Shown in pieces: positions 4,967 to 11,776 of a DNA stretch of 14,916 nt (position 1 is the first letter of the stretch; the number at the start of each line of letters is the position of its first letter). The position numbers and the translations under genes are program-made. The DNA is taken from positions 1 to 14,916 of the forward strand of contig CALVKV010000025.1 in the NCBI GenBank assembly GCA_944333305.1. Direction: 5' to 3'. The notes below the pieces were generated by a model. The model did no database searches, was not told where the DNA came from, and worked only from the letters and a program-made list of their open reading frames with translations. The DNA is from an uncultured Bacilli bacterium (GTDB lineage: Bacteria > Bacillota_I > Bacilli_A > RF39 > UBA660).

Positions 4967-7051
4967 CTATGATGTATAAGTTTTTATTTCATTATTAGTA
5001 AAGTCAAACATAACCATACCATCTACTTGAGTATTATAAATTATAGAACTATTTTCCTTTAGTCTTTCTACTACTTCTTCATGAGGATGATTAAATTTAT
5101 TATTAATCCCCGCTGATATTAAAGCATAAGTAGGATTAACACTATCAATAAACTCTTCACTACTACTAGTTCTAGAGCCATGATGTCCTACTTTTAGTAT
5201 TGTAATATCACTTATATCATAATTATCTAATATATACTCTTCACTTTCAATACTAGCATCTCCCATAAATAATATTTTTTTATCAAAAATAGTACTATAC
5301 AAAACTAAACTACCATCATTCTCATCTTTATATATATTAGAAATAACTAAGAAATTAAAATTCCCAAGGTTAAAACTATCTCCTTCTACTAACTTATAAT
5401 GACTATCAGAATTATCCCATATCTTTTTTTCTAAAGTATTTAACTCATTACCATTAAAGAAAACAGTTTCTACATCTATCTCATTCATTATTGTCAGAGC
5501 TTCCCCTGCATGATCATAATCTCCATGTGTTAAAACTAAATAATCTAATTTACTTATTCCTAATTGATTAAGAAAGGTAACTAAATATTTACCCCCGCTA
5601 CTCTTTTCATATTGCATCCACTCTTCCTGATAATACAGCATGACTCCACCTGTATCTATTAAAATAGACTTATTATTAGAAGTTATTAAGAAAGAATCCC
5701 CTTGTCCTACATCTATCATATATAAAGCATCTTTAGGAAATACTTTAGGATAATAATAATGAATTACTACCATAAGTAATATTAAAAATAAAAATATCCT
5801 CTTCTTTGCCTTAACAAATAAATAACTTAATATAAATATAAAGTATAGTAAATAATAAATAATATTAAATCGTGCTAAAGTTATATAACCTATATTTATA
5901 TTAGATAAAAATGTAACACTACTTTCAAAAATATTTATACAAAACTCTAAAACAAAAGATAAATATGGTATAAAAAAGCAAAGCATCGCTAGAGGAAATA
6001 TAATAATATTAATAAAAGGAACATAAAAAAGATTATAAATTATACTAAGTGGATTAATATAAGAAAAATGATATAAAGAAATGGGTAAACTAACTAAAAA
6101 GCTTACCCATGATACTTCTAATAAATCTATTATCTTACCTTTACTTTTCTTATTACTCATATAAAGCATAAGTGTACAACTTATAACTGTAGAATATTGA
6201 AATCCTACATCATAAATATAATAAGGGTTCATAAAGAAAAGAATACTTAAAGATAATAAAATTAAGAAAAGAGGTTTAATATTGAAGTCAAAAGTTTTAT
6301 TTATAGAAAACACTAAACTAAAAACCAAAGCCCTATCAATTGCGGAACAACTTTCAATTATTAAATAATAACTTAACAAAAAACAGAAGATGAAAATTAA
6401 GTTTTTAATATTTAAAGAATTCTTACGAAAAGTAATAATTGATAATAAAAAACTAATTTGTGTACCAGATAGAGCAAAAAGGTGTGATATTCCAAGTTTT
6501 CTAAAATTTTCTTCTAAAGTAGTATTAAAAGAAGTATCATCTCCTAAAAAGAAAAGTCTTATATAACTTCCTACTTTATCATTAGCAATACTACTTCTGA
6601 CAGTATTTTTAATACTATTTAAAATATTACTATTCTTTTGTTTAATAGAAAAATTTGAAACTTTCATTATATAGAAAATTTTTTGGTATTTTAAATAGGT
6701 TGGGTAGGAAAAACTATAAAAATTCTTATTAGAAGAAGGTTTAAATAACTCTCCTTCTAAAGTAAGTATATCACCTAATGAAAGTTCATTTTTTATTTTA
6801 TTTAATTCTTCTTTAGTATCAAAATAGTAAGTGGCGATAAGTTTTTCTTTAACTTTTAGTGTCAGTGTCATTTTATTACCTTGATATTTTATAGATTCTA
6901 CTTTTCCAACTACTCTAGTTTCACTCCCTTCTAACGAAGAAGTAAAATCTATATTTATATAAATAACAAGATAAATTAAACTAATTATAAATAACGTAAT
7001 ATAAATAGATTTAAATAGTAATATTTTCCTTAATTTGATCAAAAATAGCAT
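4967..7051 (-). CDS. comEC: DNA uptake channel protein ComEC
   Basis: The membrane channel that brings single-stranded DNA into the cell in natural transformation. Of 694 residues, two N-terminal membrane segments (about 10-32) and an OB-like outer domain (about 42-135) are followed by the polytopic competence domain (about 160-430; LFALSGTQIS at 191-200, GFQYST at 283-288). A C-terminal metallo-beta-lactamase domain starts at about 440, with DVGQGDS (447-453), HGDYDH (509-514), MGDAS (596-600), GHHGS (622-626) and NHPH (654-657). The usual SGLH of the competence motif is SGTQ here. The start overlaps comEA by 41 bases; AGGAG abuts the ATG at 7051, and a TTG three codons in (7042) has better spacing, so the start may be there. 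It is the last gene of its transcript, with a terminator at 4897-4929. No other competence genes are in the window. Confidence 0.95.
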   Translation of the reverse strand: MLFLIKLRKILLFKSIYITLFIISLIYLVIYINIDFTSSLEGSETRVVGKVESIKYQGNKMTLTLKVKEKLIATYYFDTKEELNKIKNELSLGDILTLEGELFKPSSNKNFYSFSYPTYLKYQKIFYIMKVSNFSIKQKNSNILNSIKNTVRSSIANDKVGSYIRLFFLGDDTSFNTTLEENFRKLGISHLFALSGTQISFLLSIITFRKNSLNIKNLIFIFCFLLSYYLIIESCSAIDRALVFSLVFSINKTFDFNIKPLFLILLSLSILFFMNPYYIYDVGFQYSTVISCTLMLYMSNKKSKGKIIDLLEVSWVSFLVSLPISLYHFSYINPLSIIYNLFYVPFINIIIFPLAMLCFFIPYLSFVLEFCINIFESSVTFLSNINIGYITLARFNIIYYLLYFIFILSYLFVKAKKRIFLFLILLMVVIHYYYPKVFPKDALYMIDVGQGDSFLITSNNKSILIDTGGVMLYYQEEWMQYEKSSGGKYLVTFLNQLGISKLDYLVLTHGDYDHAGEALTIMNEIDVETVFFNGNELNTLEKKIWDNSDSHYKLVEGDSFNLGNFNFLVISNIYKDENDGSLVLYSTIFDKKILFMGDASIESEEYILDNYDISDITILKVGHHGSRTSSSEEFIDSVNPTYALISAGINNKFNHPHEEVVERLKENSSIIYNTQVDGMVMFDFTNNEIKTYTS

Positions 7052-7703
7052 CTCCTATACCACTAACTTCTTTTAATTCTTCAATACTTTGAAATGCTCC
7101 TACTTCTTCCCGATATTGAATTATAGCAAGAGCTTTCGCCTCACCTATACCTGGAAGTGTCATTAGCTCTTCAAGAGTTGCAGTATTTAATGAAAGTTTA
7201 CCACTAATAACAACACTACTTGAACTAGTATTATCTTCACTATTTCCAATACAAGCATCATTTGTAATACCGTTTTGATTTAAACAAGCTTCTTGTTCTA
7301 TTTTTTCTTTTTCTAAAGTCTCTGTAAAACTCGTTACCTCATCATAACTATAAACAATAATAACCATTTCATCAGCAACTTTTTTAGACAAATTTAAAAC
7401 TGAAGTGTCAGCATCTTCTGTCAAATCGCCTGCCAATCTAATAACGTCTATTACCCTACTACCTTCTTTCACCGTATAAATACCAGGAACATTAACTTCT
7501 CCCTTAATATCTATTTGATAGTATACCTCTTCTTGTTCTTCTTCATCTAAATTCTCTTTCTTTGTATTTAAAACAATGTTTTCTTTAGAACTATCATTAG
7601 AATTAAAATTTCTATATATTAAAACAGTTCCTACGACTAATAGCAAAACAAGTCCTAAAATACAAAAAATAATCTCTTTTTTATGACGATAAGTAAAAGT
7701 CAT
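7011..7703 (-). CDS. comEA: Competence DNA receptor ComEA
   Basis: A membrane-anchored receptor that binds double-stranded DNA outside the cell and hands it to ComEC. Of 230 residues, a single membrane anchor (10-30) is followed by an acidic linker (about 35-60), an SLBB domain (about 63-118; DIKGEVNVPGIYTVKEG) and a Ser-rich linker (about 153-165). The C-terminal helix-hairpin-helix DNA-binding domain (about 168-230) has hairpins LPGIGEAKA (183-191) and VSGIGDAIF (213-221). Two cysteines in the linker (C140, C151) could form a disulfide outside the cell. A strong AAAGGAGG precedes the ATG. It overlaps comEC by 41 bases, so the two are surely translated from one message. The comEB gene found between them in Bacillus is absent. 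Confidence 0.95.
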   Translation of the reverse strand: MTFTYRHKKEIIFCILGLVLLLVVGTVLIYRNFNSNDSSKENIVLNTKKENLDEEEQEEVYYQIDIKGEVNVPGIYTVKEGSRVIDVIRLAGDLTEDADTSVLNLSKKVADEMVIIVYSYDEVTSFTETLEKEKIEQEACLNQNGITNDACIGNSEDNTSSSSVVISGKLSLNTATLEELMTLPGIGEAKALAIIQYREEVGAFQSIEELKEVSGIGDAIFDQIKENITI

Positions 7704-7729
7704 TTCTAATAACCTCCTTTCCAGTTACG

Positions 7730-7758
7730 ATACTAACAAAACTAAAAAAGAAGTGCAA
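7730..7758 (-). promoter_or_regulatory. Candidate promoter of comEA-comEC
   Basis: On the minus strand TTGCAC (7753-7758) and TAGTAT (7730-7735) are 17 bases apart, with TG before the -10 (TGTTAGTAT). The match is moderate. Its position downstream of the ftsW terminators and 26 bases before the ATG fits. Confidence 0.4.
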
Positions 7759-7781
7759 AAAGAGAAAATTTAAAATTCACT

Positions 7782-7814
7782 AAAAAAAGAGTCTCAATTT
7801 ACCAAATTGGCTCC
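7782..7814 (-). terminator. Second terminator after the ftsW-like gene
   Basis: On the minus strand CAATTT-GGT-AAATTG (7795-7809), reinforced by an outer GAG/CTC with an internal loop, is followed by seven Ts (7782-7788). It lies about 40 bases beyond the first terminator and would protect comEA from read-through. Confidence 0.6.
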
Positions 7815-7822
7815 ATAAATTT

Positions 7823-7851
7823 AAAAAATTGATCTTTAAAATTAAGACCAA
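7823..7851 (-). terminator. First terminator after the ftsW-like gene
   Basis: On the minus strand TTGGTCTT (7844-7851) pairs with AAGATCAA (7829-7836), with one G-U pair and a 7-base loop, followed by TTTTTT (7823-7828). It begins 10 bases after the stop codon of the SEDS gene. Confidence 0.65.
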
Positions 7852-7861
7852 TTTAAAAAAT

Positions 7862-9010
7862 TCATACTTTTTTAACTTTTTTATCTCGAAGTTTATTTTC
7901 AATATTAACACGTTGGACTATTGCCAAAGATGCCATTAAACACAATGTAAAACTACCACCATAACTCATAAACGGTAAAGGAACACCAGTCATAGGCATT
8001 AATCCAAATAATCCCATTAAATTAATAGAAATATGTAAGAAAATATAAACAGCTACACCATAACAAAGTAAAGCTCCTCTATTAGTATAACTTTCTCTTC
8101 CTATTTTTAAAATTCTATAAAGCAAATATAAATAAGCAATTATTATTAAAATGCCAACAACAAGACCTAGCTCCTCCACAATAACAGCAAAAATAAAGTC
8201 TGTATAAGGATAAGGCAAATACAAATATTTCTGAGTACTATTACCTAAGCCTATTCCTGTTAATCCCCCATTATTAATAGCAATATACCCATTACAAACT
8301 TGATTACCTGTATCAAGAAGTCTATCACATGGCCTCGTAAAATTAAATCTTGCTAATTGTCTAGCCTGTAAGATACTTCCACCGCTCATAATAAGTACAG
8401 CTACTATAATAACTGCCATTCCAGCAAACAGACCTACAACCTTAAGTTTTATTGTTTTAGATACAGGCGAAGAAAAGAACATTAAACCAGTTAAAGCAGC
8501 AAAAATAATTGCTGTCCCTAAGTCAGGTTGTAACATAATTAAGAAAGTAATTACTACACCTATAATTAAAGGAATAATAGCTATAAAAAAGTTATTTAAT
8601 CTTTTCTCATGTACTTCATAAAACCTTGCCATAAAAACAATCATAATTATTTTAATAAATTCACTAGGTTGCAAAGTAAAAGGACCTATAGGAATCCAAC
8701 TAATTGCATAGTTAGTAGCGCTACCATAAATAAGTAGTAGTATTAAAATAGCTACGAATGCTACTAATAACAAATTTGAAACAATACCATAAAGTTTTGT
8801 ATTGAATTTAACCATAATTATACAAAAAATAAAACTTATTATTAGAAATAAACCTTGTCTGAAAAAATAAGCGTATGGACTTCCTCCATTCATATAAGAA
8901 GTAACACTACTAGCTGAAAATACCATAACAAGTCCTAATACAAAAAGAACTAAAGTTAGAAAAAATAACGGTTTATCAAGATTTTTTATAATATCTTTAA
9001 ATTTAGTCAT
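7862..9010 (-). CDS. ftsW: FtsW/RodA/SpoVE-family peptidoglycan glycosyltransferase (FtsW-like)
   Basis: A SEDS-family polytopic membrane protein that polymerises lipid II into glycan strands together with a class B penicillin-binding protein. Of 382 residues with about ten membrane segments, family motifs are GPFTLQPSEF (109-118), LQPDLGTA (160-167), GYIAINNGGLTGIGLGNSTQKYLYLP (about 241-266), YTDFIFA (269-275, with the conserved catalytic Asp D271) and MTGVPLPFMSYGGS (340-353). The QKYLYLP/TDFIFA and TGVPLPF forms point to FtsW or SpoVE more than RodA. The ATG at 9010 is chosen because AAGGAGG lies 12 bases upstream; a longer reading from 9061 has no ribosome site and its extra codons would be the leader itself. 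Two cysteines (C228, C239) sit in the large outer loop and may pair. No division cluster neighbours are present. It is a single-gene unit with tandem terminators. Confidence 0.93.
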   Translation of the reverse strand: MTKFKDIIKNLDKPLFFLTLVLFVLGLVMVFSASSVTSYMNGGSPYAYFFRQGLFLIISFIFCIIMVKFNTKLYGIVSNLLLVAFVAILILLLIYGSATNYAISWIPIGPFTLQPSEFIKIIMIVFMARFYEVHEKRLNNFFIAIIPLIIGVVITFLIMLQPDLGTAIIFAALTGLMFFSSPVSKTIKLKVVGLFAGMAVIIVAVLIMSGGSILQARQLARFNFTRPCDRLLDTGNQVCNGYIAINNGGLTGIGLGNSTQKYLYLPYPYTDFIFAVIVEELGLVVGILIIIAYLYLLYRILKIGRESYTNRGALLCYGVAVYIFLHISINLMGLFGLMPMTGVPLPFMSYGGSFTLCLMASLAIVQRVNIENKLRDKKVKKV

Positions 9011-9063
9011 TCTAAAAATCGTCCTCCTTGTATTATTAGTCTTTTTCTTTAAGAATAACATAA

Positions 9064-9093
9064 ATTTAAGACAGTTTAAAGCTACCTAGTCAA
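9064..9093 (-). promoter_or_regulatory. Candidate promoter of the ftsW-like gene
   Basis: On the minus strand TTGACT (9088-9093) and TTAAAT (9064-9069) are 18 bases apart. Its -35 box is one arm of the 23-base palindrome at 9089-9111. The leader would be about 47 bases. Confidence 0.45.
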
Positions 9094-9111
9094 ATTCATT
9101 AACAATTTGAC
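9089..9111. repeat. Perfect inverted repeat between divergent promoters
   Basis: GTCAAATT (9089-9096) and AATTTGAC (9104-9111) are exact inverted copies 7 bases apart. Each arm contains the TTGAC of an outward-facing -35 box, one for the ftsW-like gene and one for the YjcZ-like gene. It may be a shared operator or a by-product of two similar -35 regions. Confidence 0.6.
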
Positions 9112-9133
9112 ATATTTTTTCATATTCTATAAT
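9101..9133 (+). promoter_or_regulatory. Promoter region of the YjcZ-like gene (sigma-A or late sporulation sigma)
   Basis: TTGACA (9107-9112) and TATAAT (9128-9133) are both perfect but only 15 bases apart, short for sigma-A. CATATTCTA (9121-9129) also fits the sigma-K -10 pattern CATAnnnTA, with AC at 9102-9103 at a plausible -35 distance. A sporulation sigma would agree with the product. The choice cannot be made from sequence alone. Confidence 0.45.
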
Positions 9134-9154
9134 AGAAAAAGGAGGTTTTTAACT

Positions 9155-9328
9155 ATGTATTATTATGGTGGTGGATCATTTAATTCATTCCCAAGCTGCG
9201 GTTGCTCTAACCAGTGGTGGTTCCCTAGTTGTGGTTGGGGCTGGGGTAATAATAACAATAACTATGCCATAATCTTAGTTTTATTTATACTTTTAGTCAT
9301 TGTAATTGGTGCAAGATTCACACGATAA
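9155..9328 (+). CDS. YjcZ-like small sporulation-type membrane protein
   Basis: A 57-residue mini-protein. It starts at ATG 9155, preceded by AAAAAGGAGG ten bases away; an in-frame TTG at 9107 is part of the promoter and is rejected. The first half (MYYYGGGSF, then SCGCSNQWW and SCGWGWG, then five Asn) is rich in Gly, Tyr, Trp and Cys. The second half (residues 37-52, YAIILVLFILLVIVIG) is a single hydrophobic segment ending in ARFTR. This hydrophobic half strongly resembles the YjcZ/tiny-membrane family of Bacillus (ALIVVLFILLIIVG), which are sporulation-expressed small proteins associated with the spore. The Cys/Trp-rich head is longer than in those proteins. Function is unknown; a spore-coat or outer-membrane role is inferred. 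It is a single-gene unit with its own promoter and terminator. Confidence 0.85.
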   Translation: MYYYGGGSFNSFPSCGCSNQWWFPSCGWGWGNNNNNYAIILVLFILLVIVIGARFTR

Positions 9329-9353
9329 GAAAGGTTTCCCTTTCTTTTTTTTT
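9327..9353 (+). terminator. Terminator after the YjcZ-like gene
   Basis: AAGAAAGG (9327-9334) pairs with CCTTTCTT (9339-9346) across a 4-base loop and runs into an unbroken T tract to 9353. The stem begins in the stop codon. Confidence 0.9.
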
Positions 9354-9360
9354 AGATTTA

Positions 9361-9369
9361 TGTTAAAAT
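9361..9369 (+). promoter_or_regulatory. Extended -10 promoter of def
   Basis: TG-T-TAAAAT at 9361-9369, about 25 bases before the ATG. There is no good -35 (TTTCTT at 17 bases falls in the preceding terminator), as is common for extended -10 promoters. The ribosome site is GGGG at 9382-9385. Confidence 0.5.
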
Positions 9370-9393
9370 ATAGCAAGAAATGGGGTATTTTAG

Positions 9394-9942
9394 ATGTTAA
9401 CGAATAAAGATATATTAGATGAAAAAGATAAAAAATTAAGAACAGTTAGTAAAGATGTTACTTTTCCATTAGATAAAGAAGATTTAAAAACAATTGACTT
9501 AATGGTAGAATATCTAACTAATAGTCAAATTGAAAGATTATCAGAAAAATATAACTTACGTCCTGGTATGGGTATGGCTGCTATTCAATTAGGTATACCT
9601 AAAAGATATTTAACGATTGTTCATGAAGTTGGAGAAGAAGAATTTGATACTTACATTATTTGCAATCCGAAAATCATTAGTAATTCAGCTGAAAAAATCT
9701 ATGTAGAAATGGGTGAAGGTTGTCTTTCTGTTAATAGAGAAGTTGACGGAATAGTTCCAAGATATGCAAGAGTTACTGTCGAAGGATATGATACTAAAGG
9801 AAATAAAATAAGAATAAGAGCAAGAGAAGAACTAGCTATTGCCTTTCAACATGAAATTGATCACTTAAATGGTATTATGTTTACAGATTATATCGATCCT
9901 AAAAATCCTTATAAAGATAGTGATAAATATAGAGCAATTTAA
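9394..9942 (+). CDS. def: Peptide deformylase
   Basis: A metal-dependent enzyme that removes the formyl group from the starting methionine of new proteins at the ribosome. At 182 residues it has the length and insertions of type II (Gram-positive) deformylases. All three motifs are present: GMGMAAIQLG (58-67; consensus GxGxAAxQ), EGCLS (108-112, with the metal-binding Cys) and QHEIDHLNG (149-157, the HExxH metal and catalytic residues). The ATG at 9394 follows a GGGG ribosome site. It is a single-gene unit between two terminators, not paired with fmt as in many bacteria. Identification is secure. Confidence 0.97.
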   Translation: MLTNKDILDEKDKKLRTVSKDVTFPLDKEDLKTIDLMVEYLTNSQIERLSEKYNLRPGMGMAAIQLGIPKRYLTIVHEVGEEEFDTYIICNPKIISNSAEKIYVEMGEGCLSVNREVDGIVPRYARVTVEGYDTKGNKIRIRAREELAIAFQHEIDHLNGIMFTDYIDPKNPYKDSDKYRAI

Positions 9943-9963
9943 AACAGGTTTTACCTGTTTTTA
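9941..9963. terminator. Bidirectional terminator between convergent genes
   Basis: AAAACAGG (9941-9948) and CCTGTTTT (9954-9961) form an 8-base-pair stem with a 5-base loop. Plus-strand Ts continue to 9962, and As upstream give Ts on the minus strand. It serves def and, from the other side, the 253-residue gene whose stop it touches. Confidence 0.8.
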
Positions 9964-10722
9964 TTTTATGCCTTTTTTCATACCATAGTATAAAGATAAT
10001 ACTTGTAATTTATTATCATCTTTATCTAAGTCAGGTGCTTTTTCTAATAATTCATTAAAAGCTGCTACTACTTCATCATAAGTAAGCTTGGCAAGTATTT
10101 CTCCCTTAAGCACTTTATCCTTGTCTTCCTTACTCGTGTATAAAGCATTACTAGATATATCTAGTGTTATCTCATCCTTTTCTAAATATGCATGAAAATG
10201 TCCTCCCACAAACAAATTGCTGTTATAAGAAAGCACGGCTTTATAATCTCTATTTTCTTTCAAAAAGTCAAAACTTCTCTCATAGCAACAAGTAATAAGT
10301 GATTTTTTAAAGATATATGACGATTTAGTACCACTAAAAATTTTACTAGCTTTATAAATTTTTATAGTACCAAGAACAGTTTTAAGTTCATATAAAATGC
10401 CATCATCTTTTTCAGCAATTACACCAGGCCAATATAAACTTTTATCTTTTTCAATCCCTAATAAATTATAAATTGCATTATGAATAGAATAATAATAATT
10501 AATATTATATTTATTTAATATTTCCTCTAAAACTTGATATTTACCTATCTTTCTAAGATAAAAGCAATTATATAGAAGAGTATCAAGAGGGCTATCATCA
10601 TACTTATGATACTGCCCTGCTTTTTTTAAATCATTAATAACAATCTCGGTTATTTGACCATCTAAATCTGAATACCTACTTTCAGTATTATCAAAATATT
10701 CATCTAGTAAATTAGTTCCCAT
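9961..10722 (-). CDS. Uncharacterised cytoplasmic protein with a possible transglutaminase-like Cys-His-Asp triad
   Basis: A 253-residue protein with no signal peptide or membrane segment. I recognise no named family. The N-terminal half (about 1-125) is helical and acidic. The C-terminal half shows a pattern seen in transglutaminase/arylamine acetyltransferase-like folds: a cysteine pair in LITCCYERSFDFL (C145/C146), then GGHFHAYLE (H175, H177), then LDISSNALY with D188 about 11 residues later. In such enzymes Cys, His-Ala-(Trp/Tyr)-x-Glu and Asp-(Pro/Ile) form the catalytic triad, so a cysteine protease or acyltransferase activity is possible but unproven. The ATG at 10722 is preceded by AAAGGAAA six bases away. 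It is divergent from a clear transglutaminase-like gene and convergent with def; the shared fold suggestion makes the divergent pair interesting. Confidence 0.7.
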   Translation of the reverse strand: MGTNLLDEYFDNTESRYSDLDGQITEIVINDLKKAGQYHKYDDSPLDTLLYNCFYLRKIGKYQVLEEILNKYNINYYYSIHNAIYNLLGIEKDKSLYWPGVIAEKDDGILYELKTVLGTIKIYKASKIFSGTKSSYIFKKSLITCCYERSFDFLKENRDYKAVLSYNSNLFVGGHFHAYLEKDEITLDISSNALYTSKEDKDKVLKGEILAKLTYDEVVAAFNELLEKAPDLDKDDNKLQVLSLYYGMKKGIK

Positions 10723-10751
10723 ATACCATTTCCTTTTACTTATCGCTATAT

Positions 10752-10760
10752 ATTATAACA
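10752..10760 (-). promoter_or_regulatory. Extended -10 promoter of the 253-residue gene
   Basis: On the minus strand TG-T-TATAAT, with a perfect -10 (10752-10757), lies about 30 bases before the ATG. No good -35 is seen. Confidence 0.6.
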
Positions 10761-10798
10761 CTATTTACATAGATTAGAATAATTTAATCGCTTTTACA

Positions 10799-10843
10799 TT
10801 TACAAAACAAATCATCCTTGCTAGAATTAAATAGGAGGATGCT
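10799..10843 (+). promoter_or_regulatory. Leader of the transglutaminase-like gene, with a weak -35/-10 pair
   Basis: TTTACA (10799-10804) and TAGAAT (10822-10827) are 17 bases apart, but the predicted start would fall on the ribosome site AGGAGG (10833-10838), so this may not be the real promoter. CATCCT (10813-10818) can pair with AGGATG (10836-10841) and might mask part of the ribosome site. Confidence 0.25.
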
Positions 10844-11755
10844 ATGAAAAAATATATTGTTTTACTCTTCTTAATTATTTTATTTGGCTTTACATTTGCT
10901 TTTAGAAAGCCATTATATAATTTATACAGAACTTATTTTATTAACGAAAATAAAAATGTTACTTTAACTGCTTCAAATGATTATACTAGAGATTATGATT
11001 TTAATTATGTTCAACTAACCGATAATTTTTCACCTAATAATTATCAAGATTTATTAAACATTTATTATACCGTTTTAAACTCTGGAGAAACAGAATTTTC
11101 ATTCTACTGTCCTGATAATTATGCTAGCTGTTTAAATGACGTTGATAGTCTTGCAAATAACCAAAGTGTACTATCTACCATAAATAATTTTGTTCACCCC
11201 TTTAACAGTTTTAGGCATTTAGAAACTAGTTATGACGATTATGGTAAAGTAACTTTAAAAATAGAACACATTTACACCAATAATGATATCAAATTAATTG
11301 AAGCTAAAGTCAAGGAAATCGAAAAAGAAATTTGGCAAGATACTATGACTAATGAAGATAAAATTAAAGAAGCTCATAATTATATTATCAATAATAGCAA
11401 ATATGATAGCGATAGAAGTGATAATAATATTGTAAAATACAAATCAGACACTGCTTATGGAACTCTTTTAGAAGGTTATAGTTTATGTGGGGGTTACACT
11501 GATGCTATGGAATTATTTTTAGAAGATATGAATATAAAAAGCTATAAAATCTCTTCGGAAAATCATGTCTGGAATGCTGTTTACTTAAACGATACTTGGT
11601 ATCATTTAGATTTAACTTGGGATGACCCTATTACAACAGATGGTAGTGACATTCTAGAATACAACTTCTTTTTAATAACAACTAGTGAATTAAATGAAAT
11701 AGAAGCAGAACAGCATAATTATGATAAAAATGTATACAAAGAACTTGCAACTTAA
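10844..11755 (+). CDS. Membrane-anchored transglutaminase-like domain protein
   Basis: A 303-residue protein with an N-terminal hydrophobic segment (4-20) after MKK. No lipobox or clear cleavage site is seen, so it is probably an anchored protein facing outward. The middle (about 40-165) is a low-conservation domain. The C-terminal part is a transglutaminase-like (PF01841 type) domain: NEDKIKEAHNYI (170-181), the catalytic Cys in SLCGGYTDAMELFL (C215), His in ENHVWNAVYL (H241) and Asp in WYHLDLTWDDP (D256). The LCGGY...HVWN...LDLTWDD spacing is typical of this group in low-GC Gram-positives, which act on proteins or peptidoglycan cross-links outside the cell; the real substrate is unknown. 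AGGAGG lies six bases before the ATG. Two extra cysteines (C89, C96) could form a disulfide. It is transcribed away from the 253-residue gene. Confidence 0.85.
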   Translation: MKKYIVLLFLIILFGFTFAFRKPLYNLYRTYFINENKNVTLTASNDYTRDYDFNYVQLTDNFSPNNYQDLLNIYYTVLNSGETEFSFYCPDNYASCLNDVDSLANNQSVLSTINNFVHPFNSFRHLETSYDDYGKVTLKIEHIYTNNDIKLIEAKVKEIEKEIWQDTMTNEDKIKEAHNYIINNSKYDSDRSDNNIVKYKSDTAYGTLLEGYSLCGGYTDAMELFLEDMNIKSYKISSENHVWNAVYLNDTWYHLDLTWDDPITTDGSDILEYNFFLITTSELNEIEAEQHNYDKNVYKELAT

Positions 11756-11776
11756 AAATGTTAGGAACTCCTAACA
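11754..11776 (-). terminator. Terminator of the GH10 gene
   Basis: TGTTAGG (11759-11765) pairs with CCTAACA (11770-11776) across a 4-base loop; on the minus strand it is followed by TTTTT (11754-11758). The stem includes the GH10 stop codon. In the plus direction it is followed by CTTTCTTT, so it may also slow transcription from the convergent gene. Confidence 0.7.

Noticed and set aside
9011..9061. 17-codon N-terminal extension of the FtsW-like protein
   Set aside because: No ribosome site precedes it, and it contains the AAGGAGG that serves the ATG at 9010.
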